64,000 nucleotides of DNA, taken from NCBI RefSeq assembly GCF_018320785.1, contig NC_054866.1, positions 33,705,000 through 33,768,999 of the forward strand, read 5' to 3'. The translations under genes were made by a program, and so were the position numbers. Positions 46,180 through 58,807 of this stretch are shown piece after piece. The notes under the pieces are model-generated. The model did no database searches. It was not told where the DNA came from and saw only the letters and a list, made by a program, of their open reading frames with translations. Position 1 is the first letter of the stretch; every line of letters starts with the position of its first letter. The stretch is from Cheilinus undulatus (Eukaryota > Chordata > Actinopteri > Labriformes > Labridae).

Positions 46180-46985
46180 TAAACATAGCGTTGGTGATGG
46201 CCAGGAAGCACCATTTTAGTCTCATCAGACAAAAGAACTTTTCTTCCATCCGACCATGGAGTCTCCAACAAAACCTTTAGTGGAGATTTAATCGGAGTTT
46301 TCTTCACCAGTGGCATTCTTTTTGCCATTCATCCATAAATCTTTTTCTTGTAAAGAACCCAGGTCACAGTTGTATGCAGAGTCTCTCTCATCTCAGCCAC
46401 TGGAGCTTGTAACTCCTTCTGAATAGTCATAGGTGTCTTGGTGGTCCCTCTCACTCGTCCCCCCTCTTGCATGGTCACTTAGTCATTAAGGACGACCCGA
46501 TCTTGGCAGATTTATACATGTGCCATATTCGTTCAATTTCTCGACGATGGATTTAACTGAACTCCAGGCGTGTTCAGTGCCTTGGAAATTTTTTAGTATC
46601 CATCCCCTGACTTCTACTTTTCCATTCCCTTTCCTCAGAGTTGCTTGGGGTGTTCTTTTGTTTTCATGGTGTAATGGTAGCCAGGAATACTGATTAACCA
46701 GTGACTGACCTTCCAGGCACAGGTGTCTTCATACTGCAATCACTTGAGATGCATCCACTGCACTCAGGTGATCTCCATTTCACTCATTATGAGACTACTA
46801 GCACTAATTAGCTGGAACACTGTTGAAAGAGGTCAGTGACTTAATCTTGTTAAAGTGACATTACTTTGTAGAAGTCTGTTCTCACTTTGACATTAAAGAG
46901 GTTTTTGCAGTGTTTTTCATAAAAGCAACATTATATTGACCGTGATTTATTTATAAAATCACTTAAAGGGTAAAAAATTTTATCC
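46180..46985 (-). pseudogene. Second decayed Tc1-like remnant, related to the one at 36.4-37.7 kb
   Basis: The stretches GGTGTAATGGTAGCCAGGAA, TACTGATTAACCAGTGACTG and ACAGGTGTCTTCATACTGCA match the right half of the 36.4-kb element. The - strand carries a broken WSDETK-like block (CATTTTAGTCTCATCAGAC on the + strand near 46211). Many stops and indels; no clear ends. Confidence 0.65.
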
Positions 46986-47064
46986 TCTGTAAGAGCTAAA
47001 AAGAAGTTTAATTTAAGTCAGTTAAATCACAAATGTTTGTTATACTGTTTGTTACAATGTTACA

Positions 47065-47345
47065 ATGTCATTTAGCAGACGCTTTTCTCCAAAGCGACGT
47101 ACATTTGAGAGCAAGAACAACACAAGCAATGATCTAGACAAGAAGAAACAACATCAGTAAGTGCCATCAAGTGCTTCAGGTCCAATTGGACGCAAGTGCT
47201 GCCGTGTAGAGTTTAAGGCAGAGTACCTAAAATATACGTTGTTTATGTAGTTGTTTTTTTGTTTGTTTGTTTGTTTGTTTTGTTTTGTTTTGTTTTGTTT
47301 TTGTTTTGTTTTTATGTTTTGTTTTTTTTTTGTTATTAGACAGCA
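47065..47345. repeat. Fish repeat end (CATTTAGCAGACGCTTTT) plus TTTTG/TTTG microsatellite
   Basis: TCATTTAGCAGACGCTTTTC followed by CCAAAGCGACGTACA is a very common terminus of fish repeats. A (GTTT)n/(GTTTT)n microsatellite spans about 47252-47335. Confidence 0.65.
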
Positions 47346-47984
47346 ACAATGAATCAAGGAAAATGTGGGATCACTAATCGCCATTCATTAGACTTCACAA
47401 CAACTATTTACCAAGTACCAAGTGCTGGATCATTCCCAAAGAGCTGGGCAAAGAAATCCCAGAAGTAGAGCAGGACAGTGCGAGCTAACTATAGTTGGGA
47501 AACTCATTCAACCACTGGGGGCAGCAGTTTGAGTGCATGTTGCTATTAAAGGAAGCACAATGTAATACAATGTGGAGTAAAGAATATTAAACAAGGTAAG
47601 GCATAAAAGAAGAGATGGTTTTAGAGTAATTAAGAGGAAAAATGCTGTCAGAGATGTCAAAACCCAAACTATGACTGTAATGTACCTTATATTAATACAA
47701 GTGGTATAAGTCTGCAGGTGCATCTAAATTACTTTTTGATCAATTTATCGTCAGTTTTGAACATGAAACTTTAACAACAATGCAGCTTAAATTCCTTGTA
47801 CACATTTGACTTCATATTGTAAGAAATAACCACAAAACTATTGAGGCCACTTGGCAAACACTTAAGTAAACACTGCATTTTAATGAGTAACTTATGAGAC
47901 CCTGGCCTATTTTCACCTCATTATACATTTAAATTTTAGAAGTAAATCCTTGCAAACATGACCAGGACAAAACTAGTCTGTCAA

Positions 47985-48500
47985 CTCGCTATGGGGGGAC
48001 ACACAGGGACGCCTCACTGTGGACTACTTTCATTCATGTATTCATGCAGCATGGTGGCGGCTCGGCTGTGAAGAGGCTGGCTTCAGCTCAGTTTGGAGCT
48101 GCTTCTATCTCTCTCTGCTCCAAGGGAGAAGCACTCTCACAGTTTGCTGTTGTGAGATTTGATCAGCTCATCTCTTATCTCAGCCGTGAGTGTGTGTGCC
48201 TCTCTCAGCGTCCGAGCATGAGCATCAGATGCTGCCTCTTAGTCCCTGCTTTGAACCCCACAGTGGCTCCGCACTGAACACCAGAGAGAGAGAGAAGCTT
48301 CTTTTCAAAGCATGTGGAGAGTTTTTCTAAAGTCCATCCCACCGAGTCATTTAAATCTGATTCACTCATGTGTGGGCCGTCCTGAGAGTTGTGCTGTTTG
48401 ATGCTGTTGGTCGTGACCTATCAGCAGAGGCGGCCATTAAAGCTCGGCCTGCCCACAGCTGTGGAGCAGAGAGGAGCATGATAAAGTCACGATCCAGTTG
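47985..48500. other. GC-richer unassigned block
   Basis: It differs from its AT-rich surroundings, with no match to the other repeats in the window. The open stretch at 48044-48277 (+) has no recognisable domain, signal peptide or splice support. It could be a regulatory block, a CpG-containing promoter of an unrecognised gene, or a transposon 5' region. Confidence 0.25.
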
Positions 48501-49083
48501 TTTTCTTTTTCTTTTTTATCTATCCTAGCACTGACATTATGTATTAATCTCCCTTTTTGTCCCAAATGTGTTTAAAGGTTGAGTTTTCTTCAACTGAATC
48601 ATAAGTCATAAATCTGAAGAGACAGGTCCCCATTTTGGGAAAAATGCTTTCCAGTTTTGCTTGAAGTTAAATGATAAGAATGAAAGCATACTGATACTTG
48701 TTTAAGCCAGTTACCTTAGCCCTGCTGGATATTCCACAGTCAACTGTAAGTGATATTATTAGAAAGTGGAAGCATTTAGGAACAACAGCAACTCAGACAC
48801 AAAGCAGATTTTGGTTGACAATCTGGTTTTCCTGATATGTGTTAATTACTCAGGATAAAATTTAATTACACATTATGACAGGAATGCATGTCCTCCAAGG
48901 ACTTTTTATTTCAGGCATAGTTGTTTTGTCTTACATCTGTGTTCAGTCACGTTTTGCAAATGTTTAAACCTCAACATTTAACATAAAACAAACTTGAGCT
49001 GTTGAAATTTGGGCAGCAATTTCTCACTAATGAGTTTCTGGTCGGTCCTGAGGGTGGACCAATTAAGTATCACTGCTCTAAAT

Positions 49084-49295
49084 CAGTGGTGACAAGGCAC
49101 ACTGGTGTGCTCTGAGGCACTTTAGGTGTGCCATGGAAATTTGTATTACCATGTTATTATTAGAACTGTACAACAATTAAAGTGGGTTTAATATGTATTA
49201 AACAGACTTTTTTGCATGGATATAAAAATGATGTGCCTTGAGATTTTGGCTTGATCTTAAGTGTGCCTTATGCAAGTGAAGTGTGAAAACCACTG
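49084..49295. mobile_element. hAT-type MITE with 7/8-bp target duplication (212 bp)
   Basis: Ends CAGTGGTGACAAGG and CAGTGGTTTTCACAC (reverse complement of the right end). Flanks CTCTAAAT (49076-49083) and ATCTAAAT (49296-49303) agree at seven of eight positions. The size, CAGTGG termini and 8-bp duplication fit hAT-derived MITEs. Confidence 0.7.
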
Positions 49296-49726
49296 ATCTA
49301 AATCTGAATTTTGAATTTTTTGAATAATTATTTCACACAAACAAGTAGAGTTTTCTCACACAGCATGTACATTTTACACTCACATCATTCCCAAGCAGTC
49401 ACATAAAGCCCAGGCTATATTCAGAGGAACTGATCTAAGGGTTTAAAATGCTTGATTTAGTTTGGATTTACAAGACACTTTTTGCAGAAAGTTACAGATA
49501 AAGCTAACGTGGATTCTTTAAAAAAAAATTTATCCATCACACTTCTTATTATTGCAAAATCAATAAAATGTCCTCACCTTAGATGTAGACTTAAAATAGA
49601 CGTAAAGTTCAAAATTATTATTTCATGAATGTAAGATTCTAACATTAGTTGCATGTCACCTTTTTTCCAGTGTCATTGAACAGTATTACAAACTCTGAAA
49701 TATAAAAATGATTAAACTGTGGCTTT

Positions 49727-49895
49727 AGGGCACACATGGCCCAGCATTTAGGTCGCTCCCACAGACAGAAACTTGTCTTCCAAGCAGGCATTGCAGGTTC
49801 TAATCTGTCCTTCCCTGCATGTTATGCCCCACTCTCTCTTCCTTTTTTTCTACATATCCACTATCCTGGCCTCTCCAAATAAAGTGCAAAGGAAT
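49727..49895 (+). mobile_element. tRNA-derived SINE, forward orientation
   Basis: Head GGGCACACATGGCCCAGCAT with a B-box-like GGTTCTAATCT at about 49797-49807, then the family body CCCCACTCTCTCTTCC and CACTATCCTGGCCTCTC. Same family as the reverse copies at 2.6 and 28.3 kb. Confidence 0.65.
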
Positions 49896-50329
49896 CTTAA
49901 AACTGTGGCTCTACACTACTGTTGTACATTTATTGATTTATTGTAGTTGCATGATTTTTTTCCCAGCCAGGTAATAAACAATATATTCTGCCTTTTCTCC
50001 CAGGCTTTGCAGATAAAATCTGCAATAATAAAGGTTTCTTATCTGAAGCTAAACTCAAGTTTTTCAAAGTCATCCATCCAAAAAAAGTTGGACAGTATTA
50101 GCTTCTTGTTCCCAGCATTTATACTAAGACAGGCTCTACCTTCACATGTAACTTTCTTTGCAGCTTTTCATACAGTACAGGAAACTGCTTTGTTAACAGC
50201 CCCTCTGCTCACATATGTGATCATTTTAACTGTTTTTATTTGCAAAACCATTTTCAGGTGTTAGCCTTCCACTAGCAGAGGCCTGTCATTGGCTGGGGCT
50301 GAGCCACAGCTGAGCTATCGTTGTGTCTT

Positions 50330-51600
50330 ATCCAAACAAACGCACAGAGCAACACTGAAAGCCTTCTTTGACAGACAAAAATGTTCTCGCTCTACTCCCT
50401 GTCTGTTGGTTCATGGCTTCTCGATCATGGTGTTGGGCTTGTCCAGTATTGTCCGGTGTTAGCTTTTATCTTGGATGTCGCTGTAAGACCGCTGCAGTTT
50501 ACTCCGAACTGGACCGCTGTTCTTGTTAAAAACAGAACAAAGAGCCACACCGACAGCTTGTCTTGTGCAGAGAATATATTTTATGATTTGAGACTCCTGC
50601 ACAATTTTTGTTTTTTAATTTTTCCATCATGAGCTCCTGTCCACCTGTCACTCTTTCTCCTATCGTCCTTTTCTCTTTGACTGTTTATGCGTCTTTTACG
50701 CAGCAGCGCCGGCTGCTCTCCTCTCATCCTCGTCTGCTTCCATGCTGCATAAGAGTGACACACAAACACGACGCTCACGCACAAACCTACACTGAAACGC
50801 ATGCTTACATGTTGGTAAGGTAGACTTCAGGCTTCTATCGGTTGAGAGAAAAAGTTTCAGAATACTGGAGGATAAACAGCAGAACTTCCTCGTCTTAAAG
50901 CTCCTCTCTGACCACGGAGGATCAGCGCGTCAGCACTGTGTGTGTGCTCCAGCTGTGTGTCTCTTTGTCACCCACATGAGACAGGGGTGTGCGCTGTGTT
51001 AACAAAATATTTGGTAAATATTCCTTTAATACTATATGATTATGGGGAACAAATAAACGTTAAAATCTCCGCATTTGTGTTAAGAAAACGCTGCTTAAAC
51101 GTTTAGCACATCTTCATTTGCAGGGAATATGATAAATGTGCTGTTTATTGCTAAAAAATGATAGGAACTTAATTTTACATATAAAGACCCTTACACACTT
51201 GTCTAAGGAAAATTACAAATGTTGATGAAACCTGCTGCAGTTTTTATTTTATTTTAGAATAAACAGTTCATTAACAGTCAGTGTTTTATTGTAGTATAAA
51301 CTTTCTATTATTAAAGACTTATATCTGACAAAAACATTTAATCTCCAGTGACACTGTCTGTCTCTATCAGTGAAGTCTGACACATGTCTCTGTAGTGTTT
51401 CATACACAGAGAAGAGCTTTATTAGAGGAGAGACAGAGGCAGAGAGGACAGCATGTAGCTATGTACATTTAAGTTGCCACAATACATTTGGCTCACAAAA
51501 AAATAACAAGAATGACAAAATCACTATGCCAGTGAGGCATTTCAGCAGGCACCCCTGACAGCTGTGGTCAGCCATATACTACTGTAGGTTTTTACCAATT
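50330..51600. repeat. Dispersed repeat copy B
   Basis: Homologous to 3440-3690 (its 50330-50575 part) and to 4985-5090 (its 51490-51590 part), same orientation. It carries about 800 extra bases (50600-51400) not found in copy A, and lacks the TIR element that splits copy A. Family unknown. Confidence 0.65.
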
Positions 51601-52599
51601 CTTGTTTTCTAAGATATAAATAGATGTTACACTCATTTATTCACCATAAACACTGCTAGAAATATGCTGCTTCAGTGATGCTGGCCCTGTTTGTTTTTGG
51701 ATGAAACCCTCCTGCAGAGAGAGATACACATCAGCAACTTTTAGTCAAATCTGTCTTTTTAACTAAAACACGATCCATCTGTTGTATCTCAGATTTACAT
51801 GGGCCTGTACTGCTGATTGATCTTGAATGTTTCCAGTGAACAGCTCAGGGCTGTTAGTTGTGTCTATATGCAGCAATGCTCATACTTCCAGGAGGGAAAG
51901 GCCTATTTAAACTGTCCCAGAACAAGGCGAGGGCAGGAACTAAAAATGTATCCCATCTCTATCTCGGTATATAAACACACTCACACACATACTAATTGTA
52001 TTGCCCTGCTGGCTGCCGGTGAGCTCTACCCTGTGTGGAGCACTTAATCCTCAGAGCTCAGTGCACCTGCAGTCTGATCTGAGTGTTAGCTGTGGTAGCA
52101 TGCTGCCCTCTTGTGGCTGAAGTAAAGATCTGCAGAGAATAAAGTAATATGAGTAAATATGCATCAAATTTTCACTTTAAAATATATGAAAATGATGAAT
52201 TGATACAACATTTTTATTCATTGTGTTATTACAATGGGTTTCTTTTAAATAGTTAATTTAGGATGAACAGGCACAGAGCCCCTGTAAGTGAACACTTTAC
52301 TTTAAACCAAAACTTTACTCTTATTTATAACATTTTAAAAGTTTGCAAATAGCATCTTGTTGATCCTAACCAACTCTTAGTCATCTGCTTTTCTGAGTAA
52401 TTTCATCTATTCTGTAAGCATATTTCATTACTTTTTATGTGTAAAGCTCTATGTAAAGTTGTGTGTTAAAAGGCTCAATATAAATACATTTCTCTGTTTT
52501 GTTTCATGTCTTGTGATCATGTGTCTATATTTTGTATTTTTATGCCTCTAAGCTGACAAGAGTTGAGGCTGTAGGCATGTTTTCACATTTTCCATCCTT

Positions 52600-52745
52600 C
52601 TAGGTCATCCTTGTGGACGCAATATCTCAAGAATGCTTTGAGGGATTGTCTTCAAACTTAGCATAAATGTCCACCCTGACTCAGGAAAGAACTGAGTCAG
52701 TTTTAGGGGTCATTGGTCAAAAGTGACTCAGCCTCATGTTTTATT
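52600..52745. repeat. Short dispersed repeat fragment
   Basis: Contains ATCTCAAGAATGCTTTGAGG and GTCTTCAAACTTAGCATAAA, a recognisable block from a repeat seen in many fish genomes. Class not assigned. Confidence 0.4.
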
Positions 52746-53318
52746 TATAAGATTTCAATCAGTAAGACTAACACAGAAACTACAGCCTATCCTCTTGACC
52801 CACAGGCAAAAAAAAACCCAACAACTTTAAGTTTCTTCCTTAAGTTATTTTGTTTTATTCTTTAAGTAATTTCTTTTTAAAAGTAAACTTTTATTTTTTA
52901 TTTTCTACTGGGTTTCTTCAGGTCCTTGGACTTTTTAAAGTCAAGGCCATAAAAAGTCTTATTTTTACCAGTGAGTGGTGTTAAATTTTAAAAGGCATTT
53001 TAAATTTGCCATTTATTTAACCAATCTTTGTTTTCTACCTACATTTATATCATTTTAATTGTTCTTTTCTGAGTGTATATGCCTGTTGTATATTACAATA
53101 ACTATCACTAGGGTTGCATGATGTTATCAGCAGGGCATCGGTAGCTGCAGATATTAGCTTATAAAGTGAATTATATTAACTGGGGATTAGAATTTCTGCC
53201 AATATTTTTCACCAATATTTAGGTTATAAGAAATGTCAATACCAGCTGTAAATTTGGGCAGAACCAACCAGTACGTTTATTAGAGTTTTTCTGGGCCAAC
53301 AGATCTACTTCAGCTCAA

Positions 53319-53347
53319 GTGGGATGGATGGATGGATGGATGGATGG
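53319..53347. repeat. GGAT tetranucleotide microsatellite
   Basis: About six consecutive GGAT units. Confidence 0.9.
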
Positions 53348-53498
53348 GAAAACTGGTCAATTGCTTATCAGTAGTTAAAGCAGCAGAAGAATAAATACAC
53401 AATAAATAAGTATTAAAAACGATCTACTCCATATTTACAAGCAGTAAGTTATCTAACAATACAAATATAGTGTCAAGTCAATAAAAAGTGAGCATAAA

Positions 53499-54661
53499 CA
53501 TTTTTATGGTTATTTACAGGTGAGACATTTCATCAGCAGCCTTGACCTACCTGAAACTTTGCCTAAAGCTTCTGACATTGATTCATTTTTGTTACAATTT
53601 TGCCTCAATAAAAAATTCATATCCCATGCCTATAGGAAGTTACAGTCTCTCAAGACATTGAACATCAACAAAACTAAACGTTTATGGGAGAGGGACCTTG
53701 GGATTGAGTTTGGGGAGCAGGCTTGGTCTGATGCTGTAGAGTCCATAGGGAAAACTTTTTTGTGCAACAGGATATCAGAAAGTCAGTACAGAATCCTTCA
53801 CAGATTGCAACGTACACCCCAATCCCTTAATACCTTTTATCCTGAGTTGTCTCCCCTTTGCATAAAGTGTAAGAAAGAGGTCGGTTCTTACATTCATTGT
53901 ATCTGGAGCTGTTCTGAGGTATATGATTTTTGGGTAAAAGTTTCACAGGAATTAAATCTTATTTTTGGTAAGACAATACAGGTAAATTCCAGTTTGTTTC
54001 TTTTAAACATAGCAAGTGAGAAACTCTGTTTGACAAATGTCCAACATAAACTTTTGTGCAAGCTTACTGTCTTGGCAAGAAGATGTGTTTTATTTCAGTG
54101 GATTAAATCCAGACCTCCAACTATCAGTCAGTGGCATGGAGAAATTCTTAAAGTTTTGCCGATGGAACGTTTAAGTTCAAGGTTGAAGGGAAATGAGAAG
54201 TCTTTTGACAAGCTTTGGGGGCCCTTTCTTGACTATCTTCCAGACTGCATCACAGACTTAATAAAGAAGGGATGTTGTGATGTAAACTGGCGCCCCTCAT
54301 GTACTCTTCAAAATCCTTGAGGTTCTCTAATGTGTATCTTATTTTAATATTAGGTTATTTTATTGTGCTTTATTACCTTTCCTGCTTTGTGGATTCATTG
54401 AACCACATTTGATATCCAATTACAGTGATATAGAAATGTCTACGTGGAACCGCCTGTACTAGTACATCATGCTTGTTATAGGGATATTTTTACCATTTTG
54501 TTTTATTTTGTATGTATTGTCTGATCCCACTTGGTTTATACTCTGCTTATTTCAGTACTTGCTGTCATGTGTTTTTCGTTTTCTTTTTTCTTTTCAGTTT
54601 TCCTCCTTTTTTCCTCTTAAATGTTCAAAATTCAATAAAACATGTTAAAAAAAGAAAAAAA
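53499..54661 (+). mobile_element. 5'-truncated LINE (L1/Tx1-like) with 16-bp target-site duplication
   Basis: A retrotransposed 3' fragment. AAAAAGTGAGCATAAA at 53483-53498 is repeated exactly at 54662-54677 and brackets the insert. It contains the end of an ORF2, a roughly 320-base 3' UTR with AATAAA near 54636, and an A-rich tail. Exact duplication of the target implies a fairly recent insertion. Confidence 0.88.
53520..54320 (+). pseudogene. C-terminal part of a LINE ORF2 protein (after the reverse transcriptase)
   Basis: An open frame of 266 codons with no true ATG at its start (the first codon is GTG), cut by 5' truncation. It has the zinc-finger-like block found after many LINE reverse transcriptases: LCIKCKKEVGSYIHCIWSC, followed by aromatic residues (YDFWVKV). 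It continues to WRPSCTLQNP and TGA. The reverse transcriptase and endonuclease domains are absent, so it is not a working element. L1-clade assignment is from overall look. Confidence 0.8.
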
Positions 54662-54677
54662 AAAAAGTGAGCATAAA

Positions 54678-55830
54678 AAAAAATAAAAAATCTATAAACA
54701 CTGAGCTTATTGCAGCATGTATAAAGAATTTAAACATAAATTGCTTGGAGTTAGAGGTTAAAATGTGCAAGAAAGAGTGAGAGCACTTGTCAGAGCTTTG
54801 GATACTTTACATTAATCCTTCATCAGAACGGCTTTGTGCATAAACAGGCATTTTTCTTTATTCATTAAGATTCCTTGCTCTTTAAAGTTATTTTAAGGAC
54901 TAAAATGAGTTCGTTCTCAGACTGTGTGTTTTAAGGACTGGCATTTTAAGCCTGAACTACATTTATATATCAGTATTGGTGATATTGGGTGTTCACGACT
55001 AACAATCTCTTTGTATTATGTCAACTAATATTTTTTAACAGTGCGTTCAAGCAGATAATTCAGCTCGGTCCCCTGTGCCGAGAAATCTCACATGCCTTCA
55101 TTTTTGACCGTTGGCCACACAGAGTGGTAATTTTTCTTAGCTCAGGTCTTAGAAAAGGTCTTAAATATTTAAATGTGATTCATAAAAGTGCTTCCCTTCT
55201 CTGTCTTCATCTACTTTTTGATAGAAATTGCACTTCTTATCTATTTTTGTAGAGAGGCCCTCATACTAGCCCTCTTAGATTTCATACCTCTCATGTCAAT
55301 AGAAAGTAATTTCTTGTTGTAGTATAAAATTCCTTTTTAAAGTGTAAGTGAATCTTTGAATCTTGCCCAAATGGAAACAGAAAGTCAATCTTGATTTTTC
55401 AGACTTTTCTCATGCTGGGTATGATTTTTCTCCCAGTTGTTTTTAATCTGTGTACAACCCTAAAATCAGTAACAGTGATTCACTCTCACAGTCCTGTTGT
55501 CACAGTTGTATCAGAAATGAATCTTTTTCATAGAGCCTCTGTGTTAACACACTTTGATGTTTTTATCATCTAATTCTTTGACAACTATTTTAATTTGTTT
55601 CTCTGATGTGCAGCATATTGCAATTACACAACAGTAGAGTTGTGACAGGTCCAAACATGAGTGTGGCCTCATCGCAGCAGTAAATGGTATGCAGTGGTGT
55701 CTGTATTGGAAGTGGCAGGATGAATAAATAGCTGTCATGTATGTGTTTGTGTCTTGTCTTGTCGAGGCTAATGATAGTGAGAGTGTGGGTAAGAGCAGAG
55801 CGGCTCCCCAGCAGATGGTGGGTAATGTGG
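54678..55830. other. Region without recognised gene
   Basis: AT-rich DNA with no strong repeat signature and only short unsupported open stretches. Nothing clear is seen. Confidence 0.5.
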
Positions 55831-55834
55831 TTTG

Positions 55835-56050
55835 CTTTAGCTGCCCACCACGCTCCCTCTAATTAAACAGAGGAGATTACATTAACACCGGCTCCCTCTC
55901 AATCTGCTCCTCCACTGAGCGTGGCCGTGCACGCAGGCCGGGGTGGGAGATCAGAGGTGGAGGGGTTGCAGAGGTGATTGTCATTTTTGGCAGAGTCAAA
56001 ATTAAAGCTTAATTAATTTCTTTGTAAGGAAATTAAAGCAGGAGAGGTTT
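55835..56050. promoter_or_regulatory. Candidate conserved noncoding element
   Basis: A sharply bounded, balanced-complexity block. It contains CTCTAATTAAACAGAGG, AGATTACATTAAC, CTTAATTAATTTC and GGAAATTAAAGC (several homeodomain-type ATTA cores) next to a GC-rich stretch around 55915-55965. It does not resemble any repeat in the window. Inference from composition. Confidence 0.35.
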
Positions 56051-56655
56051 GGAGAGAAATGCTTCAGATCAGATGGTTGGGAAATTTCACAAGCTTTGCA
56101 GCTCTCTTTGTAAACGCTGTTGACATTCTGCATGTCCCTGATGAGACAGAGGGGGACACGTCCTTGAAAGACATCAGCATGGACCTGGAAAATCTTATTA
56201 ATTCATACAGTTCTCAATTTGTTGAACAACAGAGAATAAATCAATTTGTAAATATTGAATGAAGTGACCTAAAAACATCAAATAGTGAGGAATTAACAAA
56301 AAATAATGATGTTTTTACATGATCTACAGAAGCTCTAATCAGTTATTCAGCCAATTAATCAATTTGACTGCACAGCACCGATTCATAGCTGAAGCTATCT
56401 TAAGACACTTTACAAAGAGGGCAGGTCTAGACCATGCTCAGTGATGTAGCCTGAGTGGGCATCCATGCATTCATTACTTTGTTTCACCATGACAAGGAAA
56501 AACTTTGTTCTAGAGATCTTCACTGATTCATATCATGACACCAAGATTAAAAACACTTCTTTTTTCATGATTAAAGTTAGTTACAGTTCTTCTTTTGTGA
56601 TACTGACTTATTTTCCTCGATCTTATGAAAAACAAATATAAATGTTCCTATAGAC

Positions 56656-57525
56656 CACAGGTGTCAAACTCAAGGCCCGGGGGCCAAATCCGGCCCGTGG
56701 AACAGTTTCATCCGTCCCGCAAGATGATCTCATATTTCTGTTCTAACTGGCCATCAGGTCTGCAGATTTCCTCAAGTATAAAAATGTGAAATTATCCTTA
56801 ATGATTTAAAATATCCTTGTTAAGTCACAAAATCTGAAAAAGTAAGGAGTACAAATATTCAAAGAAGTCAGGAATGTGGAGAAAGAAATTAATTTGTGTT
56901 TTAATTTCACATTTTCAATTTTCCATCTCACAGTTAGGACTCAAACTTAGGATTTTGATTTTTAATTTCATACTTTGAGCATTTCAATCATAATTTTGTC
57001 TTCTCATATATTTTGAGCTTTGAAATTCATAATTCTAATTTTAAAGTGGTATTTTGACCTTTTTAACCAATTATTTTGTATTTTACCTCATATTTTCAAC
57101 TCCAAACTTTGACTTGATGATCCCAAAGTTTGACCTTTTACACTTACAATTTAAAATTTTGAATCGTATTTTGACTTTTAATTACATGATTACAATTTTA
57201 TTTCATATTTTGACCTTTGAAATTCATGATTTTGACTTTCTTTCTAATATATATGCCTTTAAAAAACGTTTTTCAATTTCAATTTCATGCTTTGGCCTTT
57301 TTGAACTAATCAATTTACTTTTCTCAGATTGTGAGCCTTTAAACTTATCTTTCTAACTTTTTAAATGTCAATATCATTTATCATCAGTGCTAAGTTAGTT
57401 TTCATATTTTATCACTGGTGAAATGAGGTTGACAGTTTCTGGTTAAAAAAATGACCCTGTTAGGCCCTCAGGTTAGTCCTGAATCCAGAGTCTGGCCCCT
57501 GCTGTGATTGAGTTTGACACCCCTG
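56656..57525. mobile_element. hAT-type non-autonomous element, 870 bp, with 8-bp target duplication
   Basis: Ends CACAGGTGTCAAACTCAA and (reverse complement of the right end) CAGGGGTGTCAAACTCAA. Flanked by exact CTATAGAC duplications at 56648-56655 and 57526-57533. The sub-ends carry GGCCCGGGGGCCAAATCCGG. The middle (about 56940-57360) is a degenerate array of TTTTGACTTT-like words. No transposase. Confidence 0.9.
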
Positions 57526-57947
57526 CTATAGACAGTATAGAACATGGACATAGTCTCAATGACGTCACCCATTGTTTTCTAAAGTGGACTTTGAAGCCCA
57601 TCAATGGCAGACACCATACTGGAAATACTATCTCAAACTAGCTTTTGGCCAACCTTAAAATCCGGTACATGCATATATGTGGGCTCAAGTTACATTTCTG
57701 CCGATAAAAGGGGCGTTGTTGAACAGTTGTGACTTCCAGCATATATGCACTGATTGGTGGAGGGCTGCAGCTTAGTCAGAGTAACCATCAGGAACATGGT
57801 CACCTCTTTTACCAAGGTCCTTCTCCCCTGATTGTTCAGTTTCAGATCTTTAATTTTTACGACTTTATGCAAAAATTTCTAAAATTCTGTTTTTGCTTTG
57901 TCATGATGGGATTCCTGGAGTAGATTATTGAGAATATACTGTTTATA

Positions 57948-58108
57948 CAATGCTAAACAAATTTATTAGACCACCTGTCATATTTGTCTCAAAGACCATC
58001 CAGCATCATGAAGTGCTTCAATGTGGACTCTTTCATTTTCAGTGAGCTCTCCACATTTTACCATGTTGAACAGGAATGAGGAATTTCAAACTGAATTTGT
58101 TAAGCACT

Positions 58109-58109
<1 letters not shown>
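57948..58109. mobile_element. Internally deleted Tc1-type MITE, copy 3
   Basis: Its first part matches copies 1 and 2 (AACAAATTTATTAGACCACC, CATCCAGCATCATGAAGTGC) and then jumps directly to the right terminus (GAATTTGTTAAGCACTG). About 370 internal bases are missing. It is followed immediately by an AT microsatellite. Confidence 0.75.

Positions 58110-58195
<86 letters not shown>
58110..58195. repeat. (AT)n microsatellite followed by a T-run
   Basis: About 28 AT units followed by about 27 T residues. Length in the assembly is unreliable for such tracts. Confidence 0.9.
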
Positions 58196-58196
<1 letters not shown>

Positions 58197-58807
58197 AGGG
58201 AAGGGAAGAAGACACAGGATGTATTTGAACAAGAGGTGTATGGGCACTGGCCAGTGTTTGTGATTATGTCATGCCAGACTGCCTCTTAACAGACTAACGG
58301 CTAAAATAACTGATGATAATTGATAAACAAAGGCAAAAAACATGTAGAATATGTCAAAGCATTATCATAAGGTGACAGCTAAAGCCCATACCAGAGCTCA
58401 CTGACCACATTTGACAGTGGCTTTATTTATTACTGATGCTGATGCAGATATTTTAGTCTCTTTTTTGGCTGATTGGTTTGTTATGTTGAAACTTTTGATT
58501 TAGACTTTAGGACAAACAAAGAAACAAATGTTAAACAATTGCATGGGTAAAAATGACATATGAGAATCACCAGTTTGTCAATGTAGAGAGGATAAGGCAC
58601 AAACCATTTTTCAGTAAATACAGAGGAACTTCACTGATCCAAGGCCACTACTTTTCAGTGCACAGCCTGTAAAGCTTTTCTGAGAGCTCATACTCCTGGT
58701 TCACTTCTCAGTAATAGCACCTGACAGGTTGATTTCTGTTAAACTTATCAATCCCTCACTTCTGATAAAATTGTTTTGATCTTAGTTGCTTTAGGATAGC
58801 TTGTAAT

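Noticed and set aside
53520..54320. A host gene of 266 codons
   Set aside because: It starts without ATG, has LINE ORF2 C-terminal features, and is bracketed by a target-site duplication and an A-rich tail.
56059..56262. 67-codon + strand open frame next to the noncoding block
   Set aside because: No recognisable domain, no splice context; length is within chance expectation.
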